Origin: Litsea cubeba
Lineage: Eukaryota; Streptophyta; Magnoliopsida; Laurales; Lauraceae
NCBI GenBank assembly: GCA_012931725.1
Contig: CM022949.1
Coordinates: 1,927,439-1,991,438 of the forward strand
Length of the DNA: 64,000 bases
Reading direction: 5' to 3'
Under the pieces are notes generated by a model. The model saw only the letters and a list, made by a program, of their open reading frames with translations. It did no database searches and had not been told where the DNA came from. Of the stretch, positions 44,682-54,900 are shown in pieces (positions within the stretch are counted from its first letter, which is position 1; each line of letters opens with the position of its first letter). Position numbers and translations under genes: made by a program.

Positions 44682-47600
44682 TCACTTTGGGTTAACTCCC
44701 ACCTCTAAAGGATTCACATTTGGTGTGGCCTGATCACTCTCTCCTTGGACAATATGAGAATATTCATTTGTATGACTTCCATTCATTTCGATATAAAATC
44801 TAAGAAATAATTCTTCAGTGTTGCTGGCTTCCACTGCTCTGTTTGATGCTAAGCTCCTCTTGGTTTTCCAATATTTACATGTGATGGAAATGATGAAGAT
44901 GAGAAGTGTCAAGACTGAGATGGGTTCAGTAATCAGAAAGACACCAAGAAAATCATGTGTGGATAGTATCATGTCTCTTTGTGGGGTTTGGGTTGGGGTA
45001 GGATTTGGTTCGTGGGAATCAAACCATTTCTTTTCTAGCTCGGTCATCTTTTCTCCATCAATGAATTCCTGTATAGCCCTTGAAACAACGGGCACGATCA
45101 AAGAACCTTTTCGAAACAACTGTAGAAATAGAAAATGGAAATGGTCATGCTTATGAAAATATATGCATTTCAAGGCTGGTTACCTCCTATTTATATGGGT
45201 CCCACCAAGTTTACACCCATGCAAATGGACTGTATACCGTTGGATGAACTGCACATCCTAGGTGATTGGACTGTACACCGTTAAACTTATGGGGCCCAAA
45301 TGAAGATATAGTATGATCGGATGGGTTGCAAACTTGGTAGGTAGGCAGGGCCCATCCATATATTGAAAAACAAACCCCCCCCCCCCCCCACCCACACACA
45401 CACACCACACACACACACACAAAGGGGCCCCCACAGCGACTTGCATGCAGATGCATTCGGGGGGGTTACCAAAATAAACAATTGTCTCAGAAAATATTGG
45501 CAGCATGTCTGAACCATTAAATTATTTGTAAATTCATGGACAATAGGAAATGAACAATAAAAGAACAAGGTACCAATGTGTTTGTGCTATATGCAAGCAG
45601 GGTCCATTTCCTTAAACATCTATTTATTTTGTTTCTGTCATGCACTTTAAACATCAATTTTTTCTATCCCTCGTCATGCTCTTAGTATGAAGCTGATGCA
45701 AAATAGAGACACCAAGCCTGAAGATGCAAGTTTTTCTTAGGTTTTGTTGGTTTCTACAGTTGATGTCTATGGTTGAGTGATCTAATGATGCTTAGTATGA
45801 TAGCCCCAACCATGGATGGTCCCCAATTTGGGTCAATAAGCAGTGTATCCCATTTTTTCCAAGTAAATAGACAGCAGTGGATGGCATCTTCTTAGGTTGA
45901 GCAATGTTTGTTTACTTAATCTAGATGTTGCTTTAGGTTAACTAAAATGTAGTGAGTGGAGTGAGAAACATACAAAACCAAAGCCACCAGGTCTAAAAGT
46001 CGGTCCAGCCATGGTATATCGGTCAGCGTACTTGGCGAGGAAGACCTTTAAATATGGGATCTCATCAATAATTGCAGAAACTCCATTATTGTGACTTCCT
46101 CTTGATAGGGCTTTTGCATATTCCTCTATTGAGGAATAGGGCTTGAGCTTTTGTTCTTGGAATCCCTTGTGCTTTAAAAGATCAAAAACATATGATCCTT
46201 TCTGATACCCAACATAGTCCCCATTCATGATTAGTTGCTCCATACTCATAGCAGCTGGTTGAACATTGTTGGATAGCGTCGATTGCAAGATGGCAGCATA
46301 AGTTGTCCCCAAAACAAACACTTCATATATCCACAAGTTGAGAAGCAATCTTAAATAGTTGCTTTTGAGCTTCTCCTCTGTTATCAATACAACAGATCTA
46401 TCACAAAAATTAGAAGTACTAAAATTCTTGCTAACTGGAAAACCAAGAAGAAAGTGGTATAACTATGGGATGACATGATGAGTAAAAAGATGATGTGCTA
46501 CTTACTTTGTGCAAGGACAAGGATGGAAAAAGAGAATGCTAGGGTTTTCCCCACTTGTTCAGAAAATGTGCCTTTGAATTCTGGGTTATTCTCATGCTCA
46601 AAATACCAAACAAGAAACCCCTTTGACAAGGACAGAACCAGTATGACTAGCCATAATTTCCACGTTAATGGCTTTAGAAACCACCAAAGACTCTTCGTGT
46701 TTCTGTTCACAATTGGAACAATCATGGAAACTCCTGTCATCATGTATGGTAGTGTGAAGTCTCCATACTTTGCTCTGTTGGAAGTGATTGTGATATCACC
46801 CATAACTCCATCATATCCCTGTACCCACTCACAATCCAAGACTAGATTGAAAATAAATAAAAAAAAAGGCCAATGCCAAGAATGAGAGGTTTACATAAAT
46901 TACAAATTACAAATGAACTCACATTGAGATCAAATTGCTGCAGAAGTTCATAGTATCCCATATCATGATACAGGTCATGCGGATATAGATAAAACTGGCA
47001 AGAAACTTGGTAAGGCAAACTATCCATCACCTCTTTGAACACATCTACAGAGTAACCAGTCGCGATCAAACCATTGCGCTTAGGATCATAATCCACTTTG
47101 AGAAACTCAGGGAATGTGTTTTTGGCTGGAACAAGTATCCTTAGTTTTACTTCAGTCTTCTTATTTTTGACATGTGTAGTGGATCCACTATCTCCAACAT
47201 CTATGTGCATTAGATCTTCAATTCTTTCTGAATTTTTCACCTTGCTATAATATCCATTAGTGAGTTGATCATAGTATTCTTCTTCAACTTTGCGATTTGC
47301 ACTTCGAAAGAACTCACCAGAAAGATTATATAGAAAACTAGTGTTTATCAGTTGGTTGCCTTCGTATTCGTGATTCGACCCAATAAACTTTCGATTATAA
47401 GTCTTCCCGCTTCTAGGTTGGGTTGCATATTCTCCTTTCTTAGCAAGTTGTTCATTGCCTGACGATGAATTGTTCATTCACAAGCAAACATGTTACTACA
47501 ATTTTGATACACACCCGCTTCAATTCTAACGTCTTTGTTTCTGAATGCTAAAGAGGAGAGTTGACAAAGCAAAAACACCAAATCAACCACACTCGATGGG

Positions 47601-48307
47601 TAGGCTTTTACGTTGATAATCTATCTTTCCTTCATCAACCAATATTCTATTGGAAATTCTTTAGAAATACTGGATGATCTCCAAGCAAGTGAAAATCAAC
47701 AAATAGCCAATGAGAAAGAACGTTTTTTTCTATTATTTCTTGTTAACATCATCTACAGTCTTACGCAGGAGGCAGAAACACATTCACCATATTAAGTCTT
47801 AAACAGCCAAGCAAAAGAAATAGAAACCATAGAAAATTGAATTCTTCAGTTTCTGAAATCTCTGTGAAAATCAAATTCCATGAAAAGAAAAATCATCATT
47901 CTTGAACAAATCTTTTGAGTAAAAGGAAAAAAAAGAAAAAAACTTCTTTCTTCTTGGGTTATAACTAAATCTACATGATGATGGAATATGAAATCAAATT
48001 GTGGAGTGTATGCCTCAATAGAATTTACTATTCCAAGGTCATTTCTATTCTCTGTGCCTCCTCTGAGTTATACTGAGTGAGATATCGGCACCGATATTTA
48101 AAACCAATGTGTTTCTACTAATATATAAACTACCATACCTGATTTTCCCATGAAACAACAAGGAGACTCTCTGGTATCATTCCTTATGTTCCATCCACAG
48201 TCCCTGAGGCAATGACTACTGTCAGCTAGCAACCCATGAGCAGTGCTTTCTGCTGCAATTGGGCACAGGGAGCATAGAAGCAGCAATAAGAACAAAGACA
48301 TGTACAT
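44682..48307 (-). CDS. GLR: GLR-B: glutamate receptor-like channel lacking the amino-terminal domain
   Basis: Exons: 48307-48139 (169 bp), 47458-46923, 46818-46506 (313 bp), 46377-45974 (404 bp), 45119-44682. All are GT/AG, in phase and stop-free, about 619 residues; this is the best-preserved copy. Exon 1 gives a signal peptide (MYMSLFLLLLLCSLCPIAAES; two in-frame ATGs, and the first at 48307 is taken because it lies downstream of a TATA box). Exon 2 keeps a scrap of the amino-terminal domain ('NLSGEFF' near residue 100). S1 starts near 160 (LRILVPAKNTFPEF), M1 is near 286-310, the pore loop near 315-339, and M3 reads TTYAAILQS. S2 has 'IIDEIPYLKVFL', and M4 is near 531-555. Plant GLRs usually carry about 400 further N-terminal residues. 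Predicted role: amino-acid-gated cation channel subunit; gating is unproven given the altered M3. Confidence 0.87.
45360..45421. repeat. Poly-C and (CA)n microsatellite in GLR-B last intron
   Basis: About 16 C followed by CA/CCA repeats. The neighbouring 45185-45350 resembles the family 1 MITE interior ('caaatggactgtataccgttgg'). Confidence 0.85.
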
Positions 48308-48354
48308 ATTGGCAAAGCAGAAATAAAATCCATTGGCAGTGCCCATGGTTCCGT

Positions 48355-48362
48355 TATAAATA
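48355..48362 (-). promoter_or_regulatory. TATA box of GLR-B
   Basis: TATTTATA on the minus strand, 48 bp upstream of the chosen ATG at 48307. It is conserved in place in GLR-A. The upstream in-frame ATGs (48379 and near 48346) would then lie before or at the transcription start and are not used. Confidence 0.5.
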
Positions 48363-48689
48363 GCTATTGCTTCCCTCATCTTCTCTTTGGTAGTGTGATG
48401 TTGTCATTATCTCAAGGTTCCCTGTATAACTTGATATTTTGGTATGAAGTGAAACTTCCTCGGATTTTAATTCATACCTAATTTCCATCCATTTTTCCAC
48501 AAAACGTCATCTCAAGACATAAACCAAGTTGACTTCTGTCAGAAAACTCTAATTCAGAATTTGGTCTTGTATCACTCTGTTTCTCTATGATTCACATTGA
48601 TTTAAGTGATTACCCCAAAAGGTGTGATATAGGGTTTTCTTCTCATGAACCATGAGAGATATCTAACCAATTATGTAATTCGTTTATTT

Positions 48690-49050
48690 TATATTTTTAT
48701 TTTACGTTCATCTAATAGCCCTAAGAGTTTGGTAAAATTACATGTCGAATAAAGTGAGGTGACAGCCTCAAATCAAAAGATAATAAAATATAAGGGAGTT
48801 AGAATGGTCTTTTGTTCTTTAGTGGCTTGATAAGGAGAATTTTTTCAATTTTTGTGTAAAAACTAAAAAAATGATGTTTTTTGTCATTTAGTGGAGTGGA
48901 TCGAAAATGTTGGCTTTTTACTTTATTTTTTTTAAAAGAAGTTGGGAATTTTAAATTTGTGTACTCTTGATATGATCCTTAGTTCTTTTATGTATAATGG
49001 AGGCTTTACTTCACCTTCACTTTAATGGAAGATTACCAAACGACGGGTAT
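48690..49050. mobile_element. MITE upstream of GLR-B
   Basis: Same family as 40889-41800. Left 'gtttggtaaaattacatg...aaagtgaggtgacagcctc' pairs with right 'gaggctttacttcaccttcactttaatgg...taccaaac'. It lies about 350 bp upstream of the GLR-B TATA box. Confidence 0.65.
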
Positions 49051-49469
49051 CTATTTGGTCGACAATTTTCCACATCTTTTTGGACGGTCTTTGTTTCATT
49101 TTGTGTGAAAAATGAAAACTTAAAGTCATCATTTCTGCTATTTCATTTTCCAGTGTTTGGTGCGACGAGACACCTTTCAATGTTTGAGATTTGTTTTTAC
49201 TTTTTTTTTTTTCGATTTTCTACCCTTTTGGGTTTAAACTTTCTTTATGCAAAATTCACAAAATACCCCTGTACTTGGGTTCGCCCATGAGCCTAACGTA
49301 TATAAACGGCCCAAGTGACTTGGGACCAGAGCCCTTATAAATTTGGTCATAAGCTAACCCTAACCTGGGTGCAGTTCACTCACTGGAATCAGCCTGAATC
49401 ATTTACCCACATACTAATAGATCATGCATTATTAGATACAACAAAATATAATGCATATATATATATAGG

Positions 49470-49735
49470 CCAAGGCTCCTTCTAAGCTCGAGCTTAGGGA
49501 GAAAATTTCGTAAGCTCGTGCTTGTGGGGCCCACCTTTGGTCCATCGAAATGGACCAAACACATGACCCCCTTAAATTGCACATGTCCACCAACTTTCGT
49601 TAAGATCCGAATTTACTGGACCGTTGGATTGACTATATATCAATCCGAATGGATTGTTAACCATTAAACTCTTGGGCCCATATGGAGATGCTAGAAATTA
49701 CAGTTGTGGTTAATTTTTTGTAGGGAGGAATATTA
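49470..49735. mobile_element. Family 1 MITE, right end missing
   Basis: Matches the left two thirds of 363-723: 'ggctccttctaagctcgagcttagg', 'gtaagctcgtgcttgtggggccc', 'ggaccgttggattga'. No matching right terminal repeat follows. Confidence 0.65.
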
Positions 49736-49796
49736 TTTTCACAAATAGCATATATGATATTATATATTACATTACAGTTTACATATATTTATATAC

Positions 49797-50130
49797 GATA
49801 TGGGTGTGTTCCATTCAGCATACTAGACCTGGACCAGATCATCTACTAGGACCAGGAAAATGGTGGATGCTCCAGTTACAGCCTCAAGGACAGCCCCATG
49901 CATTTCTGAACTCTTTCACTACAACCGCTGCATCTTTTCAACTCCAAGGAAAGGACACAGAAAAATCCAGGAAAAATCATCTGCCTAATATGTAAACTGT
50001 ATAGAAATTTCATGCACAATTCCTGGAAACTGCTAATGGCCTATTTCTTTAATCATTACTCCTGCTCTTTGGATTTATTTAAAAGTCCAATCACGAAGCC
50101 ATGACCAACTGGGGCTGTCCCTATCTCCCT
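49797..50130. repeat. Segmental duplication in the GLR-C 3' flank
   Basis: Counterpart of 43150-43510. It supports tandem duplication of GLR genes with their downstream regions. Confidence 0.75.
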
Positions 50131-50194
50131 ATTACTCAAGAAATCTGTGGACCCTCTTGTTCATGAGTCAATTTGGGTAGGCGGCGACATCGTT

Positions 50195-50744
50195 GTCAAA
50201 GTCTTGTCCCAATTATATATTGGGGTTGTCTACATGAATCTTTTTTCTTCATTCTAGTTTATCTTTAGCCAGATTCTTAGATAAGTCACACTTCTTCAAA
50301 TCCATTTTTACAACCTTCATCCACGTCCTCTTTGGCATACCCCTTCCCCTTGGCGGGCCATCAACCATCATGGCCGAATTTTTCCTTACCGGCGTTGTTA
50401 CTAGCCTACATTGGATATGCTAAAACTATCTCAAACGGGTTTTTCTAATTTTGTCCCATATTTTTGCTATCCCTAAATGCTCTCGTAAGCACTCATTTCT
50501 TTTTTTTTTTCCTTCCTATTTTACCACACATCCACCTCAATATTCTCATCTTTGTTACATCCATTTTGCACATGTACTGCTTCTTGATTGACCAACATTC
50601 CATTTCATAAGTAATAAATGGCCTAATTGTTGTCCTATGAAAATTTTCCTTCGATCGTGTAGGCATTAGTTGGTCACAAAAAATAGTTGGGTCTACAACT
50701 AGTTGCAACTTGGATTTTTCAGGCTCCGTTTTAGCCATGATCAA
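50195..50744 (-). pseudogene. LINE reverse-transcriptase C-terminal remnant
   Basis: The minus strand encodes 'FHRTTIRPFITYEMECWSIK' and 'RILRWMCGKIGRK', then 'REHLGIAKIWDKIRK' after a poly-A interruption near 50500. This is the well-known tail of plant non-LTR reverse transcriptases ('LRWMCG...RLRWFGH'). Stops are present in the second half and the rest of the element is absent. Confidence 0.75.
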
Positions 50745-50749
50745 CTTAA

Positions 50750-51906
50750 ATCACCAGGAAAAAAAAGAAAAGCTGTTAGTGGGCCCCACTTAAATCAAGA
50801 AAAAGTTAAATTTTGTTTAGACCCAACTGGATTTGTTCATAATCATGGCACCCTAAAATTGATTTATAGGAAGGTAATGTGAACGGAAGACATACATTTA
50901 TAGTTGGATTGAACCATCTTAAGCATACACTGTTAAATTTTAAGTCCGGAAATTGTTTTTCCCCTCTAAAGGAACTAGCTATCATTCTGCATAGAGTGGA
51001 AACGGCAGTGGCCCAGCTGCCCAAATCAACTCACCCCAAGTCTGGCTTAACACTAAACTACAAGGACTGCTCATTCAGCCCACTTGCTTCGTAGTTTCTT
51101 TCGCTCAATCCAATCCTGGTCCAAATATTAAAAACATGGACCAAATTTTAGATCCAGACCCAGCTCAAGAACTAAAACCCCAAGACCCAAATCCAGCACA
51201 AAGCTGGCTCAAGAACTAAAACCCCAAGGCACAAAGCTGGTTGGGTCCAGGCTAAAATAAATAAATAGACACATGTTGTCTCCATCTTGTTTGTTCCATG
51301 TTCTCTGTTTTATTTCACCTTCTTGATCATATCATAATTTCCAACTAAAATAAATAAATAGACACATGTTGTCTCCATCTTACTCTTTTCACCTTTTATT
51401 TTCCTCTTCTATATTAGTTCTCAAGCAACCATAACATTTTTCTACAAGGAAAAAATGCAATATATGTTATCAAGTAACAATACAATTTTTTTACCAAAAA
51501 AAAAAAAAAAAAACTATACATTTTTTGGGTAGAAAACAATACAATTACAATATGCAATGAGCAGGGTCCTGTAGGGGGCGTTTGAGTGTGTTACTGCTGA
51601 AAGGGAAGGAGACATCTAGCGCCTTCCTGGTTAATGTTTGGTGTAGCAAGGAATCCACAGAGGAAAGTGCCTAAAAGAGCCTGATTTCCGTGATGGAGAG
51701 TATCCGGAGTTCCTATCTATGGAGGTGGGAAATACAAATCCACCGGTTTCCTCTTCCGCGGCATTTACCAAACGCTAAAGAATCAAATAGTGACAGCCAC
51801 TTTACTTGGTCTTCTACGGTTCTACCAAGTCTATGGTCACATATCACTAGAGGTACCTACCCCATCTAAACAAAAAAAAAAAAAAAAAAAAAAAATCACA
51901 GTGTCC
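50750..51906. other. Intergenic region 3' of GLR-C
   Basis: No gene recognised. A local duplication ('taaaataaataaatagacacatgttgtctccatctt') occurs near 51254 and 51346. A possible DNA-transposon remnant with 'gggggcgtttgag' and 'accaaacgcta' ends spans about 51575-51780. Poly-A runs lie near 51500 and 51870. Confidence 0.5.
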
Positions 51907-54900
51907 TTATGAACCTATTTGCTTTTCTGTATTGGCATGTTGATCCTCTTCTTGAGCAGGTTTATGAATCATTTCAATTACACAAGAATCAGTTCCAACT
52001 TCTTCAATGGTACTAAATTCTACTTCTGTTTCTGACTGTGGTGTGATCCTGGAATGATGGTTCGACGAGCGTGATCTCTGAAAGTACCTTCCCAAAGGTA
52101 AGATCAAGCTTTGCCACAATCCGCTATCCATTAATTTATCTATCAAACCAACTATTCTGGTTTCATAGAGGTGTTGCATCAAGTAGACAATGAAAGCAAG
52201 AGCTGAAGCAGATCCTGCCATGATGAAGATGCTGCGGAGGCTGTACAGAGGCAGTCTCTTGTTATCTACAGGAGAATCAGAATCAGGACACTTTGTTTGA
52301 TCACCAAACCATAGTTTTTCGAGACTTGACATCTTATCTCCTTCAGTGAGATTCAGTACTGCCCGCGAAATGTCTGGAACCAATGCTGAACCTCTTGGAA
52401 AAACCTATACAACACAAATTAATAAATGTTTATCAAATGTGCCTACTTGGTACAAATCTTTTCGGATGAATGCTTTTATGTGTTAATTAAACACATTGCA
52501 TTGTATTTGATCGAGTCAAGTGTAAATTAAACACATCACATTGTATATGATTGAGTCAATTATAATTGGTTGATGGGAGAAGCAAAGAAGAGGAAGAAAG
52601 TGACTTGGAGCCCTCCATTGTCCTGTTGTTTAAAGTTTAATGTGGACGAGTAGGCTACTCATGATAAACCAGCCCCGGTGGTATTCGCAGTGTTCTTAGA
52701 AATCAGAAAGAAGAGGTGTTGTGAGGTGTTGTACATGTTTTAAAAAAATGTGGGGGTTAAAAACTCTAATGAAGCAGAAGTTTGGGCCGTTTCGGAAGCT
52801 CTTCGCATTTATTGTCTCTCATTCCACGTTAGCCTCATCGTAGAAAGCGATTCCTTCAATGTCGTATCTTGGGCAAAATGCTTTCAAAGGCCCGTGGAAA
52901 CTGCAGTTCTATTTAATTGCGATTAAACATCTTTCATCGGAGTCTTGTGTTTTGTTTTCAGCATATTAGTAGGTCTGCTGATGGCATGGAAGACACTTTA
53001 ACTAATTAGGTAGGGATTGATCGTGTTTGTAATTTAAGTGCTGCCATTGGATAGGTGTCAAGAGTGGCGCCTTGTACATATCTCTTATACCAGCAGCACT
53101 TTGTCTTTGGCTTTCAGTGCACTTCTTCGTACCAACTTTTCATTTTAATATATATCATTAATATTACTTCTTCAAAAAAAAACCTATATGTCATGATGGG
53201 TCTTTTTACTCCACTTGAGTTGGAGACCAAAAAGGCTCCTTATTTGGGCTTTATATCCTCAAAATAGATGGCCCATTAGTTATACTTATGGGATGGCTTG
53301 ATTGGGATGCAAGTTATTCAAGAAAAATGATTTTTCAAGTGGGATCTTGGTGAAATCTGTGAGTTGAAGAAGAGAGATGAAAAGGAGGGTTTTCTTTGGG
53401 GCATTGAATCTTCATCCGATCTTCTCCCCCGGCTTACATATTCAGGTGTAGCAGGTCATCTCACCAGTTTGGTGCATTGAATCTTCTCCAACAAGGTGTT
53501 TGGGTAGCTCTTGTGGTAGAGATTGGGGTTGCTAGTATGTCTTCCTCCATGACTTATGTTAACTCAAATGTTGGGTATAAACTTAAGTAGAGATCTATTG
53601 TAATCTTGGTACTGATTTAGTGGATTGAGATTGAAGTTTTCCCCGTAGTTTTAGCCTCATCAAAAACAGGGTTTACAGCGTAAAATCGTGTGTGCTCTTT
53701 TATGTGTTTAATTGATTGATTCCATCATAGATTCTATAGATTGATTTGTTGCTTGTTTGATTTGGGATTCGTACTAGTAGCTTCTTAGTGTAACACTATA
53801 TAACTAGGTTGCATTGAGTCACGCGTAGACCTTAGGATTGGTGGCCCAACATATCAAGCCTAACAATCAGGGGCGGACCCAAATATAATGCGTAGACCTT
53901 AGCATTGGTGCCCAAACATATCAAGCCTAACAATCAGGGACGGACCCAAATAGAAGGGTCAAATAGGGGCTGAAGCCCCACCCATACTTGATATGTTTTG
54001 TTTTTTTACATTTGCCCCTTCTCCCGATATTTCTTCTATATGGATCCCCAAGTTCAATTTCCTAGGTCCGCCCCTGATAACAGTAGGCCTGAGAGTTAAT
54101 CTAGTTGAGCTTTTAAAAGCCTAGCTCCGCCTAGCCAATTGCCACTCTTATATATCTTAATCTAGAAGTTTTTAAGAGGAGACTTACAAAGCCAAGCCCG
54201 CCGGATCTACGAGACCATTGCGGCCTTGCATAATTGCGACAATGGGTCTTAAGGAAGACCTTGATGTATGGAATTTCATCCACAATTGCAGCAACTCCAC
54301 CCTTGGCATTTCCTTTAGATAACGCATCTGCATATTCTTCTATATTGCCATACTCTTTGAGCTTTTCGGCTTGGAATCCCATAGTTAGTAACAACCCATG
54401 AACAAATGATCCCTTTTGGCACCCAACAAAGTCTCCATTCCTCCGTAGTTGGTTAATATCTGTAATGGTCGGTTGCAGCCTCTCAACTGTGAGCATTGAT
54501 GTGAGGTTCGCACCGTAACTTGTGACCAATACAAACACCAAGAACGTCCAAACGTTTACCACAAATCTAGAGTAGTTTCTGCTCAGTTTCTCAGCTGCAA
54601 TTAGTAAGCAACCATTTGAGTATTAGTTGAAAAATATGTTCATAAGTGAAAATGATTGGTTCAGAGAGATTTTGGGCGCTGTACTTACAGTTAGCGAACA
54701 CAAGTATGGAGAAAGAGAAATAGAGTACTTTCCCCACCATTTGTGCAACAGAACCTTGAAAATCTGGGTTGTCTCTATGTTCAAAAAACCACACTAGAAA
54801 TCCCTTTAAAACCGAGAAAGCAAAGGTAGCCACCCATAATTCTGTTGTTAGTGGTTCCATGAACCACCAAGCACTTGAAGTGTCATCGTCTCTCACCGGC

